Of a DNA stretch of 64,000 nucleotides, positions 59,924 to 61,146 are shown one piece after another. The stretch spans positions 2,852,001 through 2,916,000 of the forward strand of contig JAVHKY010000037.1 of the NCBI GenBank assembly GCA_035079385.1. The letters run 5' to 3'. A program made the position numbers and the translations under genes. Below the pieces are notes generated by a model. The model saw nothing but the letters and a program-made list of their open reading frames with translations, was not told the DNA's origin and did not search any database. Position 1 is the first letter of the stretch, and the number at the start of each line of letters is the position of its first letter. This DNA is from Aspidiotus rigidus (Eukaryota > Arthropoda > Insecta > Hemiptera > Diaspididae).

Positions 59924-61146
59924 TAAATCACAAGATTTGAAAACCCCTTGTAGAGAGCAATCTCCCTGCAAGGGCTAGTTATTAACATTGTCTTATTCCG
60001 TGAAATAAATTCGCCCAACCGGGTCTGCCCGGACTCCCCTCCCCCCCCCCAAAAAAAAGAAAGAAAAACAAATGGGTAGATCACTTAACCTTTCTGAAAC
60101 CACAATCCGACGGAAGGATGGTAAGCTGCGGAAAAATCCCTCATAAAAAAGGCCACTGCTCGAAGAGAGGAAATTTCCACCCTGGAAAGCGAGGGACAGG
60201 AATTTACGATCTGCTCCCACCCCACCCCCAGTCAGTACATATATTTACTGTCGAAATTTCAATAATCCAGCTGTATAAAGATGATATACGTATTTAGTAC
60301 ATGAGATATATGGATTCAAGTGACAGTTGAATCATACGGGGATTCAACCGTCAGTCAATTAACATACAGATTCAACTGACAGTTGGATCACATATGGAAT
60401 TAGCTGACAGTTGGATCATAATACGGATTCAACTAACAGTTGACTCACAAATAGATTCAACCATGGTTGATTCATATATGGATTAAATTGACAGTTGAAT
60501 AACATATGGATTCAACCGACAGTTACACCAAGTACCTATAGATTCAACTAACAGTTATATTGCATATGGATTAAACTGCTAACTGGCAGCTAAATCCGTA
60601 TGTGATTCAACTGTCAGCTGAATCATGTGATTCAATTGACAGTTGAATCCATATATGATCCAAGTGTCAGTCAAGTCTGTATATGATTCACTTGTTAAAT
60701 CCATAAGAATCATATATGAATTGAACTGACAGTTAAATCACATACAGAGGCAGTTGACAAATGAAACCCATACGTATTCAACTGACATTTTGATCAGATT
60801 TGAAAAAACAAATTGATCGCCCAGAACCATATTCTGCCCCAAGTGCTTGCCAGACACTAAAACGAATATGATTATATTCGGTTACAACTTGAACTCATTT
60901 CCATCTTTTAGACAAATTTCTAGATTAGAAAAAACATTTCAGACTTCCCTTCAACCAAAATAACTTGCACTCAAGTTTTAATTTTCAAATCATACAAGGT
61001 CGGTAACCATTATGATGAACAAAAAAATACCATAGCTCATATATCAAATAAATCGATAATAAAATTTATTTCAAATTATTCTCTTACCGCGTAATTAAAT
61101 TGCGCATTGAACGCGGAATCGTTAGCCTTGATTCTCCTTTCCATAA
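11925..61146 (-). CDS. ATP8B: P4-type ATPase, ATP8B-class phospholipid flippase (22 core exons)
   Basis: Known role: P4-ATPases use ATP to flip aminophospholipids from the outer to the cytosolic leaflet, usually with a CDC50 partner. Seen: 22 exons on the minus strand, in order from 61088-61146 down to 11925-12183, all with AG/GT borders and compatible phases, joining to 3570 coding nt (about 1189 aa, normal for the family). Landmarks are RRIKAND at the N-terminus, AELDG-ETNLK in the actuator domain, the PISLYV motif in TM4, the phosphorylation site [16 protein letters not shown] for nucleotide binding, TGDKQ, the hinge [10 protein letters not shown], ten membrane segments by family analogy, and the C-terminal [11 protein letters not shown] block typical of ATP8B. 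The 21.6-kb first intron is loaded with retrotransposons. The N-terminus may be incomplete: exon 1 begins at an acceptor, so either its ATG is the start after a 5' UTR intron or another exon lies upstream. Confidence 0.95.
12860..13008 (-). CDS. ATP8B: ATP8B exon 21 (TM10)
   Basis: 149 nt, phase 0/2. Encodes [18 protein letters not shown] and [19 protein letters not shown]. Skipping the GTAATT donor would read a stop at once (LEKLK then TAA), so a shorter alternative C-terminus is possible. Confidence 0.9.
13533..13664 (-). CDS. ATP8B: ATP8B exon 20 (TM9)
   Basis: 132 nt, phase 0/0. Encodes [20 protein letters not shown] and [16 protein letters not shown] acceptor, GTAAGT donor. Confidence 0.93.
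13665..15244. other. ATP8B intron 19 with repeated TGACGTCA sites
   Basis: Non-coding. Holds an A run (14133-14154) and three perfect TGACGTCA palindromes (13939, 14848, 15038), each followed within about 50 bases by a GACGTA-type half site. No gene seen. Confidence 0.6.
15245..15348 (-). CDS. ATP8B: ATP8B exon 19 (TM8)
   Basis: 104 nt, phase 1/0. Encodes [18 protein letters not shown] and a hydrophobic helix ending VIGVTIQ. TTTAG acceptor, GTATGA donor. Confidence 0.9.
15349..16397. other. ATP8B intron 18
   Basis: No gene or clear transposon recognised. A more GC-rich patch lies near 15480-15620. Confidence 0.6.
16398..16623 (-). CDS. ATP8B: ATP8B exon 18 (TM6-TM7)
   Basis: 226 nt, phase 0/1. 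Encodes [20 protein letters not shown] and [22 protein letters not shown] acceptor, GTGAAG donor. Confidence 0.95.
16765..16988 (-). CDS. ATP8B: ATP8B exon 17 (TM5)
   Basis: 224 nt, phase 1/0. Encodes [31 protein letters not shown] and [19 protein letters not shown] acceptor, GTGAGT donor. Confidence 0.96.
17225..17353 (-). CDS. ATP8B: ATP8B exon 16 (hinge motif)
   Basis: 129 nt, phase 1/1. Encodes [15 protein letters not shown] and [15 protein letters not shown], the Mg-binding hinge of P-type ATPases. TATAG acceptor, GTTTGT donor. Confidence 0.96.
17354..18995. other. ATP8B introns 15 and 14 around exon 15
   Basis: Non-coding AT-rich sequence apart from exon 15. A 12-base G run lies at 18329-18340. 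Nothing else recognised. Confidence 0.6.
17961..18091 (-). CDS. ATP8B: ATP8B exon 15
   Basis: 131 nt, phase 2/1. Encodes an acidic linker ([12 protein letters not shown]), then [20 protein letters not shown] acceptor, GTAAGT donor. Confidence 0.93.
18996..19194 (-). CDS. ATP8B: ATP8B exon 14
   Basis: 199 nt, phase 1/2. Encodes [19 protein letters not shown] and a variable polar stretch. TTTCAG acceptor, GTCAGT donor. Confidence 0.93.
19423..19527 (-). CDS. ATP8B: ATP8B exon 13
   Basis: 105 nt, phase 1/1. Encodes [13 protein letters not shown] and the conserved [14 protein letters not shown] acceptor, GTACAA donor. Confidence 0.95.
19617..19788 (-). CDS. ATP8B: ATP8B exon 12
   Basis: 172 nt, phase 0/1. 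Encodes [17 protein letters not shown] and [25 protein letters not shown] acceptor, GTAGGT donor. Confidence 0.95.
19860..20540 (+). pseudogene. Penelope-like element 3' fragment (GIY-YIG endonuclease end)
   Basis: Two overlapping open frames read [20 protein letters not shown] then RKKEHKKS and [15 protein letters not shown]. This is the GIY-YIG pattern (here GTCIGETGR) with the upstream Cys pair and downstream basic helix seen at the C-terminus of Penelope-like retroelements. No reverse transcriptase remains. The 3' tail (20190-20540) is shared with the fragments near 45.8-46.2 kb and 61.6 kb. It sits antisense in ATP8B intron 11. Confidence 0.6.
20646..20837 (-). CDS. ATP8B: ATP8B exon 11
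   Basis: 192 nt, phase 0/0. Encodes [14 protein letters not shown] and [14 protein letters not shown], with the nucleotide-binding KGAD. TTTCAG acceptor, GTAAGT donor. Confidence 0.96.
20924..21033 (-). CDS. ATP8B: ATP8B exon 10
   Basis: 110 nt, phase 1/0. Encodes [20 protein letters not shown], a family signature. TGTAG acceptor, GTAAAT donor. Confidence 0.95.
21133..21307 (-). CDS. ATP8B: ATP8B exon 9
   Basis: 175 nt, phase 0/1. Encodes [18 protein letters not shown] and [18 protein letters not shown] at the start of the nucleotide-binding domain. TGTAG acceptor, GTATTC donor. Confidence 0.93.
21308..23742. other. ATP8B intron between exon 9 and the cassette exon
   Basis: Non-coding, with an (AT)n microsatellite at 21341-21389. 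No transposon body recognised. Confidence 0.55.
21341..21389. repeat. (AT)n microsatellite
   Basis: About 24 uninterrupted AT units. Confidence 0.97.
23743..23817 (-). CDS. ATP8B: Probable ATP8B cassette exon in the variable P/N-domain loop
   Basis: 75 nt, exactly 25 codons, phase 0/0, between exons 8 and 9, which are also phase 0. The acceptor is strong (CTTCTTTCCAG) and the donor is GTAACG. It encodes the polar, Ser/Thr/Glu-rich [20 protein letters not shown] stretch and keeps the frame open, so it could be included or skipped without harm. The insect orthologue has a longer loop at this place. There is no homology-level proof, so this is inference from splice sites and frame. Confidence 0.55.
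23818..24837. other. ATP8B intron 8 (part)
   Basis: AT-rich non-coding sequence. No repeat or gene recognised. Confidence 0.5.
24838..24927 (-). CDS. ATP8B: ATP8B exon 8
   Basis: 90 nt, phase 0/0. Encodes [18 protein letters not shown] and ends LRNSYK, where the variable loop between P and N domains begins. TTTCAG acceptor, GTATTT donor. Confidence 0.9.
25175..25720. repeat. Dispersed repeat, unknown element, copy A
   Basis: More GC-rich than its surroundings and carrying a 97-codon open frame (25427-25720). GATGGACCACAGCACACCTT and GTATGGAATCAGGTATTTG recur in diverged form at 31640-31900. It lies in ATP8B intron 7 and is probably a transposon relic. The family is not recognised. Confidence 0.6.
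25816..25978 (-). CDS. ATP8B: ATP8B exon 7 (phosphorylation site)
   Basis: 163 nt, phase 2/0. Encodes [27 protein letters not shown] and the P-type ATPase signature SDKTGTLTQ, whose Asp is phosphorylated. TTTCAG acceptor, GTAAAA donor. Confidence 0.97.
26112..26323 (-). CDS. ATP8B: ATP8B exon 6 (TM3-TM4)
   Basis: 212 nt, phase 0/2. Two hydrophobic helices flank [11 protein letters not shown]4 carries [10 protein letters not shown], the PISL flippase signature. TTATAG acceptor, GTAAGT donor. Confidence 0.95.
26324..27609. other. ATP8B intron 5
   Basis: AT-rich intron. No gene or clear mobile element seen. Small A/T-rich simple repeats near 26560-26600. Confidence 0.55.
27610..27784 (-). CDS. 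ATP8B: ATP8B exon 5
   Basis: 175 nt, phase 2/0. Encodes [20 protein letters not shown] and [20 protein letters not shown], running into TM3. TTTTCAG acceptor, GTGAGA donor. Confidence 0.96.
28277..28600. repeat. Repeat patch with AACCGTT/GACCGATTGACC motifs and CAGGGCTT borders
   Basis: CAGGGCTTGCACG (28278) and CAGGGCTTCTAACC (28472) precede arrays of TTGACCGAT/AACCGTT motifs like those at 3960-4170 and 8746-8960. Probably fragments of a DNA transposon with motif-rich subterminal regions. Confidence 0.5.
28708..28896. mobile_element. MITE with CATAAGAATA inverted ends
   Basis: CATAAGAATACACGGGGAGC (28708 on) is mirrored by GCTCCCTGTGTTATTCTTATG near 28896. The same terminal type bounds the element at about 30769-31118. 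Confidence 0.65.
29321..29456. mobile_element. Palindromic MITE, GTGACCTGC family, copy 1 (136 bp)
   Basis: Nearly the whole element is one inverted repeat around ATTAAACATCTAAT. Ends are GTGACCTGCGATGACAAAAG and its counterpart GGCAGGTCAC. A second copy lies at 30902-31035. Confidence 0.9.
29560..29932. mobile_element. MITE-like inverted-repeat element
   Basis: CGAACCGAGCAGCCACTGG near 29560 is mirrored by CCGGTGGCTGCTCGGTCC near 29928, and an inner pair around GGGGGATCAATGCG is mirrored by CGCATTGATCCCCC. No coding capacity. Confidence 0.7.
29933..30215. mobile_element. MITE-like inverted-repeat element abutting the previous one
   Basis: AAGGCGATGCGATG with CAAACGCTCACTGAGGG at the left is mirrored by CCCTCAGTGAGCGTTTG and ATATCGCCTTA at the right. 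It starts directly after the neighbouring element. Confidence 0.68.
30449..30512. repeat. Hairpin-forming inverted repeat
   Basis: GATTAAAGTGAAAATTTGCTA is mirrored by TAGCAAATTCTCACTTTAAT with a loop of about 20 bases. Possibly the inner part of a small MITE. Confidence 0.6.
30577..30713. mobile_element. Palindromic MITE, CTGCCATACAAAG family, copy 3 (137 bp)
   Basis: Same arms as 8533-8660: starts CTGCTGTACAAAGTTGAATT and ends AACTTTGTATGGCAG. Complete hairpin. Confidence 0.88.
30769..31118. mobile_element. MITE with CATAAGAATA ends, carrying a nested palindromic MITE
   Basis: CCATAAGAATAACAG at the left is mirrored by CGCTCCCCATGTTATTCTTA at the right. The GTGGCCTGC palindrome (30902-31035) is inserted inside. 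Confidence 0.55.
30902..31035. mobile_element. Palindromic MITE, GTGACCTGC family, copy 2 (134 bp)
   Basis: Starts GTGGCCTGCAATGAGAAAAG and ends CTTTTCTCATTGCAGGCCAC. Flanked by ATAATTA on both sides (one extra G on the left), a likely 7-8 bp target duplication. Confidence 0.9.
31119..33579. other. ATP8B intron 4, 5' half
   Basis: Contains dispersed repeat copy B (31640-31900) and short open frames I cannot assign (for example 31834-32229). No supported gene. Confidence 0.5.
31640..31900. repeat. Dispersed repeat, unknown element, copy B
   Basis: Diverged match to 25420-25690: GATGGATCACAACACACCTT and GCGTGGAATCAGGTGTTTG are both present in the same order. Family unknown. Confidence 0.6.
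33580..33726 (-). CDS. ATP8B: ATP8B exon 4 (actuator domain, part 2)
   Basis: 147 nt, phase 2/2. Encodes [20 protein letters not shown] and [16 protein letters not shown] acceptor, GTAAGC donor. Confidence 0.95.
34682..34694 (+). repeat. 13-base G run
   Basis: Uninterrupted G tract followed by TGTACTCGCGAATTT, which echoes GTGTACTCGCAAATTT 70 bases upstream. Confidence 0.9.
34856..35018. repeat. (AAAT)n/(ACAT)n compound microsatellite
   Basis: Runs of AAAT, then ACAT, then AAAT and AATTG variants. The open frames over it are artefacts of the repeat. Confidence 0.95.
36478..38391. mobile_element. Non-autonomous DNA element (1.9 kb) with terminal inverted repeats of about 230 bp
   Basis: Starts AGGGTGGACCAGAAA and ends with its reverse complement. 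The arms extend to about 36707 and from about 38155. Inside are tandem units of about 140 bp: two to three copies at 36720-37060, and three at 37630-38060 in the opposite orientation. No transposase. A target duplication is not clear. It lies in ATP8B intron 3. Confidence 0.82.
37630..38060. repeat. Tandem repeat, unit about 140 bp, three copies
   Basis: GAACGATTTTCCAATTTGGG occurs near 37706, 37847 and 37986, each preceded by a TTTTTTCG-x-ACTCAGCGCAAAA block. Confidence 0.88.
38683..38888 (-). CDS. ATP8B: ATP8B exon 3 (actuator domain, part 1)
   Basis: 206 nt, phase 0/2. Encodes [10 protein letters not shown] through [16 protein letters not shown], leading to the DGET dephosphorylation loop completed in exon 4. 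TTTAG acceptor, GTGAGA donor. Confidence 0.96.
39252..39464 (-). CDS. ATP8B: ATP8B exon 2 (TM1-TM2)
   Basis: 213 nt, phase 0/0. Encodes [23 protein letters not shown] and [11 protein letters not shown], covering the first two membrane helices. TTACAG acceptor, GTGAGT donor. Confidence 0.96.
39465..40250. other. ATP8B intron 1, 3' end
   Basis: AT-rich non-coding. No gene recognised between exon 2 and the SWIM-finger fragment. Confidence 0.5.
40251..40500 (+). pseudogene. SWIM zinc-finger fragment, probably from a MULE-type transposase
   Basis: A 62-codon frame reads [19 protein letters not shown] and then [20 protein letters not shown], a clean SWIM finger (C-x-C-x8-C-x-H). After the stop, a shifted frame continues [17 protein letters not shown], like the basic IP-AK-PLG-RR tail that follows the SWIM finger in MULE-related transposases. 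One frameshift and the absence of a catalytic core mark it as a relic. Confidence 0.6.
40755..40905. repeat. TTCACC-motif array flanking the Jockey element
   Basis: About eight TTCACC or AGTTCACC motifs at 10-25 base spacing. A related motif set in inverse orientation (GGTGAATTTCG, GGTGAACTC) lies at 45504-45700, on the other side of the LINE. Confidence 0.6.
41102..43762 (-). CDS. LINE ORF2 (endonuclease / reverse transcriptase)
   Basis: Start chosen at the ATG at 43762, two bases after the ORF1 stop (TGA TC ATG), which suggests reinitiation. The frame is open up to 43879. Domains: APE-type endonuclease at about residues 5-220 ([29 protein letters not shown]) and reverse transcriptase at about 450-730 ([42 protein letters not shown] and the catalytic FADDT), followed by a C-terminal region typical of Jockey. 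About 886 aa, no stop or frameshift seen. Confidence 0.93.
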   Translation of the reverse strand: MMPQQRVKILAWNANGLPQRWHELNYFISTNAIDIALISETHLVSHRHFWKIPGFSTYCCHHPSGTARGGSLVLVKNSIDHHDLGAYSTAGIQASVVTVKLRNSLVNVGSIYCPPGIQLNKVHFSTFFNTLGERWVIGGDFNAKHLAWGSRLTSPRGKALYSAICSRKCNAIPPNKPTHWPTNVNKRPDIIDFFISRNFSSNYTSIDCLEELSGNHLPIVLSISSSIEKIKIAPRLTNRTTNWTRYRENLDALLPRSEKIYSKSQLNEAAERFATNLSTAAKSTTRYREYIPKSQSYPIAIRQLVKLLRRLRRKWIRTRNPADKTAFNRVNKKVKEELKTHNEDSFQSYLLSLSPTKDTDYSLWKATKRIGGPANEIPPLKDDKGEWARNNSSKAKILAEYLEKTFEPNDIESDVTPNADVDSSGMIKNTSPLEVAKEIDHLNPKKSSGPDEINVDMLKNLSKKGIAYLTKLINKAFYLKFVPAAWKRANVICILKPGKPPDEVTSYRPISLLPIIAKIFERILLMRLKEQIAQQQSLPDIQYGFREKHSTIEQVHRLANYVSQALENKEFSPAVFLDVSRAFDRVWHEGLVHKLGKILPPAYCALIKEYLKERYFRVKIGSDYSNYTPIKAGVPQGSVIGPTLYLLYTHDIPHDTNTFLALFADDTVVSARHADYNTAVDQVQNMLNRIHTWTRKWKIAVNDSKSVRVDFALRTHSFTPSTWDGHQIPMANAARYLGLHLDAKLNWAEHVKQKHDFLNIKFRKHYWLIGRHSKLSVDNKRLIYLAVFKPSWTYGLPVWGTTKTCHRNTIQRFQNKVLRTITSAPWFITNNQLHNDLAMETVDQTYQRHVESYIDRLHEHPNLTAIQLLDTTSNTRRLRRQQVFDS
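43765..45015 (-). CDS. LINE ORF1 (Gag-like nucleic-acid-binding protein)
   Basis: Start chosen at the ATG at 45015 ([18 protein letters not shown]), which begins a coiled-coil-like heptad region. The open frame itself extends to 45111. Central part has the fold-like stretch before three zinc knuckles: [27 protein letters not shown] and [15 protein letters not shown], as in Jockey-type ORF1 proteins. It binds element RNA in this family. About 416 aa, no stop inside. Confidence 0.88.
   Translation of the reverse strand: MSTIEDLILKVSQLEQKVLDLTSENASMRSKLGIRRFLNPKNPDKDTTEQMDSSGSNPSVETVNSAGPSESKPPPFFVSGIRSMSVFNALIAKHGVDIGEMKALQKGELKILTTSSIEYRKLKVILDNPNPDTEADRKLLGNLKYHTYQLKQDKPYTIYIRHIHPSTDVNDIADALAVYEHTVKTVTNVQIRKTVNDKRTMIKLPLFKVELVPSPTNKEIFNISSLLHYKVVIETPRKTSVVPQCKKCQQIGHSQNYCTKTPRCVKCGEAHAFKDCKLSKSAPPKCANCAGPHTANYRGCQFFRTKQTKEPELSAVQRIRTEITPTTGRADNPTRTYARAVKPPHASEGPSNKDQFNVAQHTVGTSNNNELSSILTILKCMENSQAELKSTLDQLSARVSHLEECKGTPSPKRKAP
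45154..45503. other. Extremely AT-rich block
   Basis: Almost pure A/T (AATTAAAT and TTTATAAA variants). It continues the AT-rich sequence at 40915-41002 on the other side of the LINE. No coding potential. Confidence 0.7.
45504..45772. repeat. Tandem duplication, unit 134 bp, two copies
   Basis: GAAAAAGGTGAATTTCGTCG at 45504 recurs at 45638 with the whole unit almost identical. Each unit contains AACTTTCCTGACAGTG and TTGACAGG / CCTGTCAGTG inverted motifs. Confidence 0.93.
45773..46210. pseudogene. Penelope-like element 3' fragments in inverted arrangement
   Basis: 45773-46031 matches the reverse complement of the tail at 20130-20400 (GAACAAATGGAGATCAC, AGCGAAAAATTATTCG, GTAATTGGACGAGAGAAGAA). 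46032-46210 matches 20385-20530 in the direct orientation (GATGATGGGATAACACCCGA, AAAGTACTCTCG). The switch is at about 46031. No reverse transcriptase remains. Confidence 0.7.
46211..46900. repeat. Dispersed repeats shared with 34.4-36.0 kb
   Basis: 46520-46745 matches 35160-35370 (CTTCCTTAACGATGTTAAAC, ACATGATATGACCTGCATTA, CAAGTAATTAGACATGCAAT). GATAGGAGG-GACTT motifs recur near 46450 and 46853. Confidence 0.65.
46901..49545. other. ATP8B intron 1, middle
   Basis: AT-rich. Open frames here (for example 49080-49474 minus) have no recognisable domain, and I see no gene or transposon. Confidence 0.5.
49546..50040. repeat. Dispersed repeat copy, interrupted
   Basis: ATAAGGAAACCTGAA followed by ACGTC and ACTCCCCCT blocks at 49548-49665, then CCTCACTTTTCTAG-TAGAAAA at 50007-50035, match 51540-51690 with about 330 extra bases between the halves. 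The extra part reads as degraded coding-like sequence that I cannot assign. Confidence 0.55.
50356..50818 (+). pseudogene. 3' end of an I/LOA/Jockey-type LINE
   Basis: An open stretch reads [20 protein letters not shown], then PPSCPHC and [10 protein letters not shown]. This is the C-terminal R-x-GH-x-x-LTH and CCHC motif at the end of LINE ORF2 downstream of RNase H. It ends with a stop near 50651 and an AATAATAAT-A(n) tail at 50789-50818. The upstream reverse transcriptase is missing, so this is a 5'-truncated copy. Confidence 0.75.
50819..51178. other. Intronic spacer
   Basis: No gene or repeat recognised. Confidence 0.5.
51179..51510. repeat. Tandem repeat, unit about 168 bp, two copies
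   Basis: TTTCTCGAGAACTACTCATC at about 51208 recurs at about 51376, and GGAGTTCCGCGGACAAAAA ends both units. It is followed by an ATATAT microsatellite (51515-51541). Confidence 0.92.
51540..51690. repeat. Dispersed repeat copy, uninterrupted
   Basis: Matches 49546-49665 plus 50000-50040 (ATAAGGAAACCTGAA ... CCTCACTTTTCTAGTTAGAA). Confidence 0.6.
51690..52815. repeat. Foldback-type long imperfect inverted repeat
   Basis: The left arm (about 51690-52125) carries CTCGGAGGGTGTGAAGAGG and AGAATTTAGCGCAAAATCCG. The right arm (about 52480-52815) carries their complements CTTTACACCCTCCGAGG and GGATTTTGCGCTAAATTTTA in reverse order. The unpaired centre is about 350 bases. No coding capacity. Likely a non-autonomous DNA element. 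Confidence 0.75.
53197..54153 (+). mobile_element. Non-autonomous Helitron (957 bp)
   Basis: The 5' end TCTAATATATAAAGCGGAAA followed by GTTTGTCTGTCTGTCC is a classic insect Helitron start. The 3' end is CTAG (54150-54153) preceded by a GC-rich hairpin, GGCGGGAGGCGCGCCGCC, nine bases upstream. The element sits between an A (53196) and a T (54154), the expected Helitron target. No Rep/helicase. A (GA)n tract lies inside at about 53958-53975. Confidence 0.85.
54484..56592 (+). CDS. R1-type LINE ORF1 (coiled-coil, zinc-knuckle protein)
   Basis: 702 codons open. Residues about 35-210 form a long Glu/Lys/Leu-rich coiled coil (for example [20 protein letters not shown]). The middle is Pro/Ser/Asn-rich. 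The C-terminal third has a CCHC knuckle, [14 protein letters not shown], and further Cys/His residues, as in R1-clade ORF1. An alternative start is the Met at 54574 ([10 protein letters not shown]). The frame is intact although ORF2 is not. Confidence 0.85.
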   Translation: MLRSATRPLLPSQKGALTGNNSTVADKGKEMEQQNIYTAKTRELEDENSTLKNENYMLKKKIKEQSEAIKKNNENIANFNSHIGALKNKLEEYKANVTKERELKIQVLKTNEELGNTILKLEKEKKIAMNELENACKKNDGLNAQLEEEKLIAEAEIARLIEENSSKGNTPSSVADLQRRLEEERKQVAQKRIECNNLKTELQRLKTSSSSVKQPTGVSKESHKSENDALLMMVEAAVEKAMGRYMSSITRTPLLETWENHSSTLKSKAKRLTPLQLPRQRESANTPSTGMLLEDNSAGFPFPVSNPMQQSSGPTERRKENPSSYEINFPRISRNNRNQKRANLQHNQRTNPLPKSGPSTAEGTEPRWPRINTGTSAVTPTELASKAHNRRGNRNPSQKILVIPCENSSTNEPAPERLANLNIDPVTLGIIDIPVVYPSSAAILVAETAKLEKLKNALAKAGLKEKNTAGTRTHEFKIHNIPLKTTKEIVMSAIMTRWGVLPTEVVLGEYKTKQLKVANCSCSEELYNLIGSSKTVLIYYQKCPISITPNIVKCQKCSMLGHTKNNCPYNNEEALKSKEDAKNPQLPCIDCTTYNARQKTAGARQGSLYADARHPTGDRACTIRKRLIKKYFQARTQHDNPLPDEGLDIENEFPARAGNPDAEDVLAPATTQTNSQLDNKSQAEVASNNDLEQYAENNSTER
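56564..59519 (+). pseudogene. R1-type LINE ORF2 (endonuclease/RT), interrupted
   Basis: Begins at ATG 56564 inside the ORF1 end. The endonuclease part reads [32 protein letters not shown] and LSDHCLM. The reverse transcriptase begins [13 protein letters not shown] at 58088-58090 replaces a codon just before [10 protein letters not shown], and the frame then shifts by one near 58130 before continuing [23 protein letters not shown] and the catalytic CYADDTLI. The C-terminus carries the GHGSFGQYL and CRCR-H-x4-C zinc motif of R1 elements. Two lesions in an otherwise clean frame indicate recent decay. Confidence 0.88.
59807..59845 (+). other. 3' UTR hairpin of the R1-type LINE
   Basis: Perfect 12-bp stem (TCCATCACTGAG / CTCAGTGATGGA) with a 15-base loop, about 50 bases before the poly(A) tail. 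It may serve in 3' end recognition by the element's reverse transcriptase. Confidence 0.7.
59985..60066 (+). repeat. Second LINE-like 3' tail
   Basis: AACCGGGTCTGCCCGGA followed by a C tract and A-rich end resembles CACCGGGTACATCCGGA with the poly(A) tail at 59868-59919. Probably the 3' scrap of a related element. Confidence 0.5.
60300..60795. repeat. Minisatellite of palindromic units (about 28-30 bp)
   Basis: About sixteen diverged copies of ATTCAACTGACAGTTGAAT separated by CATATGGA-like spacers. Each unit is itself a near-perfect palindrome. It lies in ATP8B intron 1, about 300 bases downstream of exon 1 in transcript order. Confidence 0.88.
61088..61146 (-). CDS. ATP8B: ATP8B exon 1 (first recognised)
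   Basis: 59 nt, TTTCAG acceptor and GTAAGA donor, entering in phase 1 and leaving in phase 0. It encodes [19 protein letters not shown], matching the conserved start of insect ATP8B. The ATG at 61144 may be the initiator or an internal Met. Confidence 0.88.

Noticed and set aside
60300..60795. CRISPR-like spacing of short palindromic repeats
   Set aside because: Units are diverged, spacers are not unique, and the sequence is eukaryotic. It is a minisatellite.
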